Source: Gadus chalcogrammus (taxonomy: Eukaryota > Chordata > Actinopteri > Gadiformes > Gadidae). Taken from it: 64,000 bases of DNA. Below are positions 1 through 56,621 of the stretch, piece after piece. The stretch lies in contig NC_079424.1 of NCBI RefSeq assembly GCF_026213295.1, positions 14,041,727-14,105,726 of the forward strand. The letters are read 5' to 3'. A program made the translations under genes and the position numbers. A model generated the notes under the pieces. That model had not been told where the DNA came from. It was given only the letters and a program-made list of their open reading frames with translations, and did not search any database. Every line of letters begins with the position of its first letter. The first letter of the stretch is position 1.

Positions 1-380
1 ACCAGACCCAATATCTTTCCGATATGGGTCTGGCTTGCCAGGCTAGCTTTTTACTACATTTACGACCAATCACTCAACAGTTTCTCGTGATTAAAACGCA
101 TCCATCCACCCAGGGAATTTCTGCCTAAAAATATTTGTTATACTATGTTAGCCCGACCGTTGAAAAAAATCGTAGTCTTGGTCGTCTGAAAAGTATTAAG
201 CAATGAATCTGGTTACAGCTTCAGCCATTAGAGGTTACTAATTGGAATAAGTACATAGAGCAGGTTATGAACAAGGAACAACGTGCAAAATTTTTAATTT
301 CACAAAATACACACTCCACAGACATCAGTCACATTGACTTGACTACGTCAGAGCGACCGCGACCATGGAGGTTTGACTAC

Positions 381-15278
<14,898 letters not shown>

Positions 15279-15480
15279 GTTTTCACCTGCACAGCCTAGG
15301 CAGCCCACTACTGACCACCGCCGGGAGGGGAGCAGAGCACCAAAACGAAGCGCGCCAATGCATGGAAACGTGAGGGCGGAGTTTAGTGCAGGAAACACAT
15401 TGTCCTCCACGGATCCTTCTTCCGGTCGGCTGCACAGCACAGCGGTTATAAAATAAGGGCCCCCTCTCGTGGAGACGTAA
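15279..15480 (-). promoter_or_regulatory. ipo9: ipo9 5' UTR and proximal promoter region
   Basis: This is the stretch just upstream of the ipo9 start codon. It is locally GC-rich compared with the AT-rich DNA beyond 15500. On the gene strand it carries CCGGAAG (complement of 15419-15425), a good ETS/GABP site of the type found in housekeeping promoters. No TATA box is visible. The transcription start is not determinable from sequence alone. Confidence 0.45.
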
Positions 15481-15888
15481 TATTAAGGTTTTCTTTTTTC
15501 GTAGAACACTAAGGTGATTTATCAATACAGGACCGTTATGAAATGGAAAATAGCAAACCCTTCCAAAGAATATAAACGATATTCTATTAGTAATCTATAT
15601 ACTATTTGACTTTAATTAGGCTGCCGCTGCGGAATCACACTTTCAATGAATTGTTGGTTAAAAAAATATGTTTGCCTTGTTCTGTCAACATTCTGGGGAC
15701 AAGTAAGTGTTCCCTAGTAGTTCATTCTGTTTATCACGCAAAACAACAATAGCTACTAAACTACAATGCTGTTTAAATAGGTTAGCATTTAAACAGCAGA
15801 ACAGAAGGTGAATATTAACCAAACAACCTGGAAAGGCAATTTAGATCTATGCAGATTCAGTTGCATCTCTACCCATCTGTGCACCTGT

Positions 15889-16015
<127 letters not shown>

Positions 16016-16673
16016 TTTACTCAATGTGTGTTAGACAATGGAACAAATCTGCTTTAACTGTAATTTGAGTCTTTGTACAAAATGTAACAGACACGTGGAT
16101 AAACAACTGTAAAAATAGAAATTAGCAGGGTGAATTTCGCTGCTGCAGTCACTTATTTCTGCAGTGAGGTTGGAACGAAGGAACAAAGGGGAGAGGTTTA
16201 TTGGCATAAACATTTGAGTGTCATCTAATGTTACATAGCATGACTGTTTCGGACTGTCTTACTTATAGTAAGTGCAGATCCAAATGGCTACTGTGATGCA
16301 GTGTATCCCATACACCCATGAGAGGTCCTAGTCTATTGCCTGTGTGTCAGGGGCAAAGTCGGAAACATCTTGTATATATTTACTTCTACCTCATGTAATT
16401 ACTATGTAGTATCTGGTATAGCCATGTCGGAAATCCTCCTCTCCAATGAGTGAAGAGTTGATGCCCTTTCATCCTATCATGCCACAAATTAAAGACAGTG
16501 GCAAGAATATCGGTGTAAATACAGCAGTGTAAGTAGTTGTCACACACTGATTTTTCAGTCGTGTTGAAGTAGTATGTGGTGCAATACAACTCTGTTTGGG
16601 TTAAGGGAACCCATTAACTTTGTTATCTAATGATTTGTTTTTTTTCTCTTAATTTAGTTTCTCTTTATCTCTC

Positions 16674-16709
<36 letters not shown>

Positions 16710-17807
16710 GGATAGCTTTATTCAAATAGGAGGTCCTGTATATGGTTGTATGTAGGCGTTCAGACGGATGATCACTCAAAGCTGTATATCAGAAACATGG
16801 GAATCATGGTTGTTGTGGACTACACATTGGAGAACACCTTCCAATAGCCAGCCCAGCAGGCCACCTAGTAATGAATCAAACACTATTGAGTTTTTTTCTT
16901 ATTTTTTTTAAGCAAAAAGAATTTGGTTTATGTAGAAACAAGCAATGTTTTGAAATTGGATACCTTCCTCTCATTTAAAAGTTAAAGCTAAAAAAAAAAG
17001 GAAAGAAAGAAATTTAAATGTATATCCCCCCCCCCCCCCCGCCCTTTCATTGTACCCAGAATCAAACACGTTTTTCCTCTGTACGTGTGCGCAGATGTGG
17101 AAAAAACAAAAAAAAGGGAACCCCAGGATATATCCAAAGGGGTGATAGATACTAGTGTACAGTGTGTGTGCGTGTTTGTGTGTGTGCGTATATAATCTGA
17201 AATATATATATTTTATATATATAAGATTGTGTTAGGGCTTGAATGTGGCGTACCCTGATTATCTTTTCGTCTATCTGGTTTTACAAAGAAAAACAAATGA
17301 CACGAAGGTACAGACTCTTTTCCAAACCTCCTCGCCAAGTCCTGTTATATAAATCAAAGGAGGATGAAAGCAAAATATCATAATCAACCAACAAACAAAA
17401 AGTAGGGGGAAAATAAAAACTATAGCAACAGACATCAGACCCTCCTAAACAGCCCCCCTTGGCCCACCCAAACCCTAGGGGGGAGGAGGGGGGGTCAGCT
17501 TGGTTGTACAGCGCAGTGAAACATAACTTACATATTAGCTCTTTGTTGTCGTCATTTTTTTTTCTTCATTTTTTCATTTTTTTACACATACACTCGTGAT
17601 CAAGGCACAGGGATCTTCTACACGTTATTTTTTTTCTTCAATAAAGTTGTACAAAATAATACATTTTACAGTCTGTACAAGAATAATAAGTCCAGCAGTA
17701 AAATAAAAAGACAAAAATGTTCAAAGCCCGGACTGGGATGGGATCAGGAAGGGTGAGGAGCAAGACAAGGGGGGCAAGTGTGCAGGTGGCCAAAGCATGT
17801 GAGGTGA

Positions 17808-17810
<3 letters not shown>

Positions 17811-17894
<84 letters not shown>
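17811..17894 (+). repeat. (TG)n microsatellite
   Basis: About 80 bp of uninterrupted TG units in the gnas-ipo9 interval, possibly within the gnas 3' UTR. Confidence 0.95.
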
Positions 17895-17896
<2 letters not shown>

Positions 17897-19095
17897 TCCC
17901 ATCTTTTTACATCATGCCTCAACCGATTTTTCTTTTTTCACCCTTGATCGTCATTAATGAAGAGTCGGGTGTTGTGTGGGGTCAACCAAAATCACAATAA
18001 TTTTGGAAGTTGTTTGGACAGTTTGTGAACCAGTCGTTCGTCAAACCATATGGTTGTTTCAAAAACTCGATAAATATTTGGATCAATCAATTTGCGGAGG
18101 CTAGAACTTAATATATACACATATCTCAGGAAGAGTTTTCCTCTTGGATGGTTTTCTGAGGATTGAATGTCTTCCTCTGGTTGGCCTTTATTCCAGATGG
18201 CTAAGAAGACACCATCCTTCTCTTGGCTACACAGTGATTTACAGCAAAGTAGTACTATGGCAACGAGTGACTCCATGAACAACAGTGTTCTAATCATGTT
18301 TTGGTAAAAAAAAGAAAGAAGATAAAATGAATGGATTAATTATTTCAAGTTTGTTTAATAGCGGCAGGGAAGGAAGAGGACACGGCGGAGTCAAGGCTGT
18401 GTGTGTGTTTGTGGGAATGAGTGTGTGCGTTGTTGTTTGTGTGTGTGTGGGGGGGTCGTTAAGCTTAAATGGTGTGCAAGGGCAGATCGCACACACTGTG
18501 TACACCAACACACAACATGGGGGGGGGGGGGAACAAAACTGTTAAACAAATGTTGAATTGTATTATTACAGGAATATATCATATTTATATATACATATTT
18601 ATATACAGACATATAAATATATATATATATGTATATAGCTTGGATCTTTTTTGCACTGCATGAAGTTCACTGGTATGCATGGAGTTATGTATTAAATGTT
18701 TTTGTTTTGTTTTCTCGTTGACTTTTGCCCCCCAAAGAGCTGGTCTTGCACTCGTTGGTCAGCTGGTCCACTTCTTGAACAAAGACCAGAACCGTCTCAC
18801 AACCCTGCTCCCCCTCCTCTAGAGTCTGCCTTACCCCCACTTCGCCATCTGAATATGTTGTCCTTTGCCCCCCCCAGCCATTCCAATGGGTGAAAGGGAC
18901 CTCTTCGTCATGTGTGACGTCCCCCACAAAATGAACTCACAAAAAAAGAGTCCAGAGTTAGCTCGCACGATGCATCAATGAAAAGAGTACGTCTTGATTC
19001 TACCTATGAGTGTGTTTGTGTGTTTTACTTTTGTGTGTCGTCTATGAAGTGATACAATGAAACCTTGATCTCCGGTTAAGTTTGAACTCAGATGA

Positions 19096-19211
<116 letters not shown>

Positions 19212-19637
19212 TTGTGTGTGTTTATTCATCTGTGTATGACAGAGTCAGAGAGCTAAAATGATCCATCGTCTGTCCATTGGAAAACAATATTCCAGTCTCT
19301 TTCTTCCAGGAGGTCAGGGCAAGGTTCTGGGGGGGGCTGGGGGTTGGGAGGGGGTGTCTCGGCAGAGTCAAGCAGTCTGGCCTCGTGTCGCAGTGGCCCG
19401 CGGACGAGCGCGTCTTCAAAGTAATGTCCTGCACGGCTGTGGTTGCACGTGGTCTGGTCTTCACCAGCCAACCCTGCCGCCCTGGGACATGTGGACAGGT
19501 CGTTTGGTCAGTTAGGTGGGTGGGTTTATAGGTCGGTGGAACGGTCGTTAGGGGGAGGGGCAGGATGGGGGGGAGGGGTAGGGGAGGCGGGGGGCAGGTG
19601 GTGGCGGTGTCTTTTTGTTATCGTCCCAGCGGTCCGA

Positions 19638-45053
<25,416 letters not shown>

Positions 45054-46360
45054 CTTCCCAAACCCCCCAAAAAAATACACCAATAGAGGTTTAATGGACT
45101 ATATCAACAACTCTAGATTCCTAAATCGGCCGGAGAGAGGAACACCTGTCTCAACAGGGGTGACATTTATTTCGCCAGATGCCAACTAAACCAGTGTAAC
45201 CTGTGTGTGGGCCTAGTAGTGGATGAGAGGGAGTCCCCCGGTTGTGGAGACTACCGATTCAATGAGCGCTAATGTATCTCCAGCTAGCCTCCGCGCGAGC
45301 CGAGCACTGGCGCCAATGACGACACCCGCCCTCGCGCACGTTTGATTCCTCTCGTTTTCACTGTAATTCCGCAATGAAGTCATCCAGATGAACCACGTGA
45401 ATACGAAGGTGGAAAAAGCTCCGCGGGGCGATGTACACGAAGGTTTTGGCGTCGGGGTTCCCACGACGTGTTTCTGCGAGGCTGAGATTCAACACTGACA
45501 TTTTTTTTAGCAAACGTCTCCTAGGGAGCCCATCTTCGGCTCAACTCGCACCGCTGTTCAGTTCCAGTCCCTCTCGCGTCGATCCCGATGTTCAACCTTT
45601 CCAAATGTTCCGTTGCGACTGAGCAAGACAAGCCAAACACATGGGAGGGTTGGTGAAATTAAAAAATATGTATCCCGACTAAAATGTCGGCATGCGATGC
45701 ATCAGGCAATTCTGATCTTCTTTCTATACCCGACGTCTTTGGACCTGTCACATCGTAGCCATTCCGGAGTCACCTTTACCAAATAATCACTTTTTAGTGC
45801 CCTGCTATCAATGTGTTCCCTCTGGTGCTGCTGTTGAGGTTTGACCAGACCCAAAAAGGCCCTACTCCGTCTTTTTCTTTTTTGGTTGTCGTTGTATTTT
45901 TGTATTGGTACTCCTCAGATCCGAAGGCTTCTCGGAAAGAACAAAGCTTGTGTTTTGGTTGTCCTTGAATATAATGTTATATCCCCCGGTCACTCATAGT
46001 CATGGAAATCCTCCGTAATGTTGGCGGTTCGCGCAAGTACAGCGTACTGTCAAGTCTCTCAGCGTTGTGTATTCCTTTTGAATTCGTATGGCAGGCTAGA
46101 TATGGTTACATGTGTAGATATAGGAACATACCGCAGGTTACAATCCCTCATCCAACGATGACAGTTGTTTCACCCTGAAAAGGCCTGATCTACCCTTGAA
46201 CAGATGTGAACACAGTCGTTTCTTTCTCCTATTTTTGTGGATTTTTTTCGCTTTTTCTTTGAGAATTGCACATTGAGAGATAGCGCTGGAGAGGTGGGGT
46301 GGGGCCAGCAGCTCTCACGGAACCCTGGGAACGAAGCAGGCTCCCGTCACGTGATCGCCG
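45054..46360 (-). promoter_or_regulatory. gnas: gnas 5' UTR and upstream region
   Basis: This stretch lies directly upstream of the gnas start codon and is richer in CpG than the neighbouring introns, especially at about 45250-45610. A CACGTG E-box lies at 46348-46353. No alternative first exon resembling the mammalian XL-alpha-s or NESP55 exons is recognisable here. The transcription start cannot be placed from sequence alone. Confidence 0.4.
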
Positions 46361-48717
46361 TGTCGCTGCCATATAGAAGTCAGAAGGCGCCCTCTTTGTA
46401 GGAAAAAAGTATCAGAAAATGATGCTCGAATAGTTAATATCTTGGTGATTGTATTGCAATGCTTATAAAAACGACATATTTGGGTTATAATTACGCTTAT
46501 TGGGTCTGTTTGAAGCCCAAAGGTAGACAAATTGTGCACTGTTGCTATCATATCAGCAAACAGGTTTATACCTAATTTACCGACCAGAGACAGAGACATC
46601 ATGATTGTTTGGTCTGCTGGCGGACCACTGGAAAATGTAGTGTTCACTTCTGAATAACATTTCATAATAAACTGACTAACAATGTCAAAACGTTTCAAAC
46701 CGTATACACCATACTTGGATATATAGGCATGTATCCAGACGAAGTAGGCAAAATAGTTCAGCTTCTAATATTACCTTCTTATCTGTGTATTTTCGCTCTA
46801 TGCTTACAATAGAGGATATGAACATCAAAGGGATGTTTATTTTAACTGGCAGGAGATTTTAAACAAGTTTAAGCAGCGTAGCCTCTCAACCCAAAATCTT
46901 TTAACTTTTAATTACCATTAAATAAATTGGAACATCACTAATTGTTCATGTTTAAATTGTCACCAATACACAGCACTGCCAAGCTTATAAGAGATAAAAA
47001 CCCTTTTTTCCGATTTCTGGTTTATTAGAAAAACAACATGAAGCTGCGGTGTTCATGGGGTTAAGCAGGTATGTCACATAAATATGATAGTAAAGATGGT
47101 TCCTTGTATGTGATTGCATGCATCATGTAAGAATTATAATGCCCACATTCATAAGCACATCACATATGTTTAGAGACAAAGCGGGTAACACTGCTGCCTC
47201 CCAGGGTAAGGCAGCAACCGCACTCCCAAATAGGGTGCCTCTGGCCAAAATGCATGCAAGTTCCATGAAGCACTCCGGTCCCCCAGAGACCTGGTGATTT
47301 GGTCCCTTGGGTGAAGCACTTTGGCTGCTGACTGAAGTCAGAGATGGGATATAAGCAAGGGACAGTTCTAATTTTTCCCAAAACCCATAGTGGTCAAGAT
47401 TTGCAGTATCAGAAAGCTATCACTAAGCGTGATCATCGGCCTACTCCATCATTTATCCAAACGATTTTAGTAAATCTGCACAAGTTAGTAAGGATACCAT
47501 TCTTACATTATTATTATTATTACATGCTACTTAGACACAAGTCGGGACTGGATCAATGTTGGCTGGGTTGTCTGGGTCAGGGTGTATGATGTTTAAAGAC
47601 CCGAAACGTCCAATGACCCCAGGTTCCATCACTGATGATGTGTGTAAGTGCATCATGTATATTAAACCAGTGTAGGGTCCAGTCAATATGTATACTGGGC
47701 TCAACAGCCAATTTCTGAATGCTGACCTGTGAGCCTTGTTCAGCAAGATGCCCAATATCTGAATTCACTTTAAGGCACTTTGAATAAAGGTGCTGCTTAA
47801 TAACATACTGTTACATAAATATCACAAAATCGATACAGATAGTAAAAAATAGAGGAGACACTCTCTGTCAGACGTCTTTCTGAGTTGAGTTTGAGATAAT
47901 GCTTGATCTGCCCAATAGGAAACAGAAGGGCCCATTTGTGGATTTTTGAATTACGGGGCTTGTGGGCTTGAATTACTGCATTTTTATGTACAAACTTTTA
48001 CTTATTAAGAGACACTAACGTACACAGTGAAATGTCTCTGAATTGCATTGCCTGCTTGACAGTCATAACGCAGGTCTACAATATGTTATACTGATCCAGT
48101 CCTCTAGATGGTAGCATCACACCGTTCACATCTTCATGAATATGAAACTTTTATCACAGCGTAACTAGAAAACCTTTTAATCACAACTCGAGCAGTCTAA
48201 GTTTTTTTCTGCTAGTCTTGTCAGCGATTGTTTCGCTTTTTAATTTGAGAAGTATGTGTGTGTGTGGATATATTTGTCTGTGTGTGTTTATGTGTGTGTT
48301 TCGTTTAATTTGGCAAGTAGATGGGGTGCTATCAGTTACCAAGCAGACCCATGTCGGCTCGTCTCTATGACACTTCCTTCCGATCCTCCATGCATGTCAG
48401 GGATAACAGATATATTCAGCAATAGAGAAAAGGATAGTCCGTCTAATATGTTCAGTATGTGAAATTCAATAGAGTAAGTAGGCTACATTTGAAAACCTTT
48501 AGTCAAAAAAAGCTAAATATGTTCCTATACCTCCTTACTGATTGAGCCCCAAAACAGGAAGGAATAAAGAAAAACAACAAATCACTATCGTATATAATTG
48601 TATCATATTCAAATGGACAACATATGTTCTGTATTAAATTGATTATAATGTCCGTTTATATAGTGCAATTTGCATAGAATAAATAGGATGCTTCCGTTTC
48701 GGTCCTGTTGACTGAAA
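46361..48717. other. gnas-tubb1 intergenic region (divergent genes)
   Basis: No gene is recognised. In particular no cathepsin Z (ctsz) or nelfcd, which lie between GNAS and TUBB1 in human, is visible. A possible retroelement remnant occupies about 47570-47810; it ends in TTTGAATAAAGGTGCTGCTT, similar to the SINE tail at 13008-13252. The rest is AT-rich single-copy-looking DNA. Confidence 0.5.
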
Positions 48718-48752
48718 TGACATCAGTGATGACATCATGGATGGGTATAAAA
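48718..48752 (+). promoter_or_regulatory. tubb1: tubb1 core promoter: two TGACATCA boxes and a TATA box
   Basis: TGACATCA occurs twice, at 48718-48725 and 48730-48737. A TATAAAA box follows at 48746-48752, 67 bases before the start codon. TGACATCA is one base from the CRE core (TGACGTCA) and close to bZIP/AP-1-family sites; binding here is inferred. Confidence 0.65.
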
Positions 48753-48818
48753 CACTAGCTGGAGAACCGGAAAATATCAGAGACCCCAGTCCACACACTT
48801 GGCTTTGGCTTGATCATC

Positions 48819-51810
48819 ATGCGTGAAATTGTACATCTACAAATTGGACAATGCGGAAACCAGATTGGCTCAAAGGTAATAAATGACAAAATAATTCTCT
48901 ATCAAAACTATCTTCAATAGTTAATAATAATATCAAAAAATGATAATCAATGCAATTGTCCTAATAAAACATCTAATAGCATATTGAGCCTTTGAAATGA
49001 CTCAAAAACAAATATAAATTAGTATTCAATGTGTGCTACTTTTAAAGAAATCCTTTCGTATTTCTGTTGTCGTAGTGCCTCATTTCCAAAGAAAAACCAG
49101 CAGTTGTTTGACATCCAAACGTTCAAATGTAACTAATTATCTTCACACAGATGTTTAAAGCATAATTAAAATATCAGAGCCGCATATCAGATACAGTACA
49201 ATTATATCTTACTCCACTTTAGAGTTATTTCTTAATGTGGTATAGTGATTGGTGCATATCGTAACTTAATAACTTCTGTGTTACTACTGGCAGTTGTCAG
49301 TGACAGGGTGTTCCTTGTGCTCTCTGGTAAAAGATAAGGGGCAATGCAAGGCTAACATGGGTGGGACTTTTTTATCACGTAAAACACAAAGCAAGGAAGA
49401 GAAAATAAGCAGAATAATATTAGAAATTATTTCCTGCTATATTTGGAAATCATTGGTCATACAGGACGAATTAAATTACAATATTGAGCGACACATGCAT
49501 AAAAGTATATCTGACCAATAGAGGGCAGAAAGTAACCACTTTGATCCACAGGTATTGGATCTTGTAGGAAATTGTAGGTTTGCATCACTATTCATTCATA
49601 CATACATGTTTTTCATTGACCTGGGTGCTGCATTACAGATCCAATTGATTAGGAGTTAAAAAGCGAGCATATACAGTAAGGTGAAATAGTGAATGGTTGG
49701 TGGAGGGTTTTGTGAGTGTACATCAGATTGTTACAGGCAATCTGATGTCATAACATCATAACATGTTCATAACAAGGTCAGAACATGTTCAAAAAGTAGT
49801 TATATAGGTTCTCGATTACACTTTTGTCGTATTCTTTTCGTGCAGGAACGTATTTTGTTAAGTAAGCAGACACACTTATTAAAGTGCAAAGTTAGACATA
49901 AAAATCGATGTTGTTAGTTAACTGTATTGCTTTGTTGGTAATGTTTTTGTTGTACTTATAATTGCTGTCGTTTCTCCTTTTTCTTAGTTTTGGGAAGTGA
50001 TCAGCGAGGAACATGGCCTTAACGCTACAGGCCTCTATGAAGGAGATAGCAACCTCCAACTTGAAAGGGTCAATGTGTACTTCAATGAGGCAAATGGTAA
50101 GAAAACGTGCAATTTCAGTTCCAAATCCAATTCAATGGAAGATAAGAATAAGAATATAAGGTTAAGACGATGGTACAATAATTTGTATTTATTTTGATTA
50201 AATACATTTCAATTGTATTCTCATTTGATTGCACTGATTCCCCATATATTCCAGGTGGTAAATATGTGCCCAGGGCTTTGCTGATTGACCTGGAGCCCGG
50301 AACCATGGACAGTGTGAGAGGGAGCCGCATCGGCGCCCTCTTCAGGCCAGACAACTTCATCCATGGTGAAGATTAAACACTTTGTGCCATCCATGGTTGA
50401 TCCATGATGCTAAATTACTTTTGATAGTATGAAACAATGTATGAACATCATATGTTTTGTTGTGTTGTTGTTGTGTGGCGGGTTTAAAAAGCCTTTCATT
50501 GATTGAAATTAATCATTTGATGCTCTTATTGTGATATTAAGACTTTTCTATCAGATGTTTCCTCCACTGAAGAACACTGAGCGATCCTTGCTCTCCACAT
50601 GGTTCTGTGTTGTTTTCCAGGGAACTCCGGAGCCGGCAACAACTGGGCCAAGGGCCACTACACGGAGGGGGCTGAGCTGGTGGACCAGGTGATGGACCAG
50701 GTGAGGCATGAGAGCGAGAGCTGCGACTGCCTGCAGGGCTTCCAGTTCGTCCACTCCCTGGGCGGGGGCACCGGCTCCGGCATGGGCACCCTGCTCATCA
50801 ACAAGATCCGCGAGGAGTACCCCGACCGTATCATGAACACCTTCAGCATCATGCCCTCGCCCAAGGTGTCCGACACGGTGGTGGAGCCCTACAACGCCAC
50901 GCTCTCCGTGCACCAGCTCCTGGAGAACACGGACGAGACCTTCTGCATCGACAACGAGGCCCTCTACGACATCTGCTTCCGCTCCCTCAAGCTGACCACG
51001 CCCTCCTACGGCGACCTCAACCACCTGGTGTGCATGACCATGAGCGGGGTCACCACCTCCCTGAGGTTCCCCGGGCAGCTCAACGCCGACCTGAGGAAAC
51101 TGGCCGTCAACATGGTGCCCTTCCCCCGCCTGCACTTCTTCATGCCGGGCTTCGCGCCGCTGACGGCCCGCGGCAGCCGCCAGTACAGCGCCCTCACCGT
51201 GCCAGAGCTCACCCAGCAGATGTTCGACCCGCGCAACATGATGACGGCCTGCGACCCAAGGAGGGGGCGCTATCTGACGGTGGCCGGCATGTTCCGGGGC
51301 CGGATGTCCACGCGGGAGGTGGACGAGCAGATGCTGAGCATGCAGCAGAAGAACAGCCACCACTTTGTGGACTGGATCCCGCATAACGTGAAGGTGGCCG
51401 TTTGCGACATCCCGCCCCGGGGCCTGAAGATGGCGGCCACCTTCATCGGCAACAACACGGCCATCCAGGAGGTGTTCCGGAGAGTGGGGGACCAGTTCGC
51501 CCTCATGTTCCGACGCAAGGCCTTCCTCCACTGGTACACGGGGGAGGGCATGGACGAGATGGAGTTCACCGAGGCCGAGAGCAACCTCAACGACCTGGTG
51601 TCGGAGTACCAGCAGTACCAGGACGCCACCGCCGACCAGGGATTGGAGGAGGAGGAAGAGGCAGAGGAAGAGGCGGAGGTAGAGGCGCGGCCGCCGATGA
51701 CAACCTCGACAAAGGCTCATGCGAAGGTTCAGTCTCGCACAGAATCGGTGAAGGAGCAGCGAGTGAGCGAAATAGTGATTGAAACCACGGAAAGTGACAA
51801 GGACCTGTGA
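48819..51810 (+). CDS. tubb1: Beta-tubulin, class VI-like (TUBB1 orthologue) with an extended tail
   Basis: Beta subunit of the alpha/beta tubulin dimer of microtubules; mammalian TUBB1 is the platelet/megakaryocyte isotype. Exons: 48819-48875, 49988-50096, 50255-50365, 50621-51810; phases agree, giving 488 residues (usual length about 445-451). It begins MREI, the tetrapeptide read by tubulin mRNA autoregulation. It carries the nucleotide-binding GGGTGSGMG loop at about 140-148 and [10 protein letters not shown] at 421-430. Assignment to tubb1 rests mainly on position between gnas and prelid3b, and on features shared with human TUBB1 such as [12 protein letters not shown] (most beta-tubulins have [12 protein letters not shown]). 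The body is otherwise close to conventional beta-tubulins. After the acidic segment (about 434-448) come about 40 more residues rich in Thr, Ser, Lys and Glu, ending ESDKDL. Exon 4 is far more GC-rich at third positions than exons 1-3. Confidence 0.9.
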
Positions 51811-52093
51811 AAGTCGTGTCAACGTTTATAGTGAATGTGATCGTCGAACCGTGCAAATTTACTCGTTGTTTTTTGTTTTGTGCGATTGCAAATAGAATTG
51901 ACCTGGGAATGGTATTTTCGAATACTTTCGAAATATTTATATTGTATGCATGCTCATTAAGTTGTTCACTAATGCACGTTTGCGCAATGCTTTGGTGGTC
52001 ACTTTTTTTTTAATCTAAATTCTAAAATCCTTCATGTTTGAATCAAGGTACCTTTGAATATAGTAAAATCCACAAATTGTCTTGCTATTTTAT

Positions 52094-52099
52094 AATAAA
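52094..52099 (+). terminator. tubb1: Candidate tubb1 poly(A) signal
   Basis: AATAAA 284 bases after the tubb1 stop codon. A second candidate lies at 52279-52284. The choice between them is not determinable here. Confidence 0.5.
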
Positions 52100-52338
52100 T
52101 GTATGTTTTATGTGTACATTTGATAGTTAGTAAACTTCAGAGATTATAACGAAGTTGTACAGAAATTAAATCAGTTTTAGCTTTGTCATGTTTTGTATTA
52201 TAAGACTGCTATTGGAGTATTTCTTTGAATTTCGTGTTACATTTTTCCTTCATACTTGTTATGAGATAGATTCTACTAAATAAAATAATAATATAATCAA
52301 AGTAAACAACACTCGTAAGTAACTTATATTTCCTTTGT

Positions 52339-52382
52339 ACACCAACAATGTATTTGGAATACACCAACAATGTATTTGGAAT
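52339..52382 (+). repeat. 22-bp exact tandem duplication
   Basis: ACACCAACAATGTATTTGGA plus AT occurs twice head-to-tail (52339-52360 and 52361-52382) downstream of tubb1. It looks like a simple recent duplication. Confidence 0.9.
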
Positions 52383-52845
52383 ATTCACATATTCTATGGA
52401 AAACTCTTACACAAACTAAATTGAATCGATTCCCACAATTATGGCAGCATTGCATTGCACTCTTCATGGTAACTATGTAGAGCCCTCCTCCCTAAGTCTG
52501 GCAGAGAGAGATTATACAATACCAAAGTTGCCCTGTCTGTACTCCATGATAAGCACTTGTGACGTGTCAATGTGTTTCCACAGTGCACCACCAAACTTGT
52601 CCTAACGAGGGGTTGGTGATGAGATATGGAGGATCTGGGTTACAATGAAATCAGCACATATAGCAATGGAATTTCAAGATGTCCCATCCGTCTTCAGTGA
52701 AGCAATACAACTGCATTGCTGTTTATTGTCGTTTAGTTTAGGCTAAGTCAAAACGATGTGTCATGCAGCAGATTCTAAATATGATCAATATAATATGGTA
52801 ATATTATGCAGCGTTTTCTCCGTCTAACTCTCTCGTCCTTGAAAT

Positions 52846-52978
<133 letters not shown>

Positions 52979-53086
52979 AGAGAGAGACGGGTCAATGTCC
53001 TAAACTTCTAAGCACATGATGCCTTCCAGCTTCAGCGCTATGTACCATGCGCAAGCCAGTACTATGTGCCTTCAATCAGAATGCGG

Positions 53087-53257
53087 CGGAAGTACGTAGC
53101 CTACAACTTCTCATGTGACCTTGCTGGAGTGGGCGGAGTGTAGCACCGCTCCTACTGCTTAGCTTTCGGCTAACTCGCCCAGTGTGTCCGTGCCTACCGG
53201 CTTTTCCACTCCTGACTCCAACTTCGCACCGGGTACCCGACCAACCCATAATCAGAC
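53087..53257 (+). promoter_or_regulatory. prelid3b: prelid3b promoter and 5' UTR
   Basis: CGGAAGT at 53087-53093 is a strong ETS/GABP site and GTGGGCGGAG at 53129-53138 a GC box. There is no TATA box. This is the pattern of a housekeeping mitochondrial gene. Confidence 0.55.

Positions 53258-56621
<3,364 letters not shown>

Noticed and set aside
15279..15440. N-terminal extension of importin-9 from an upstream in-frame ATG
   Set aside because: The extra 54 residues do not match the usual importin-9 start, while the ATG at 15278 has a good context and a human-like N terminus.
45054..46360. An XL-alpha-s or NESP55-type alternative first exon of gnas
   Set aside because: No long acidic or proline/alanine repeat frame that could splice to gnas exon 2 is visible, and these exons are known from mammals.
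50551..51822. A 423-codon open frame antisense to tubb1 exon 4
   Set aside because: It is a shadow of very GC-rich codons in the beta-tubulin exon. The protein is Leu/Val/Gly/His-rich with no domain, and the sense frame is clearly conserved.
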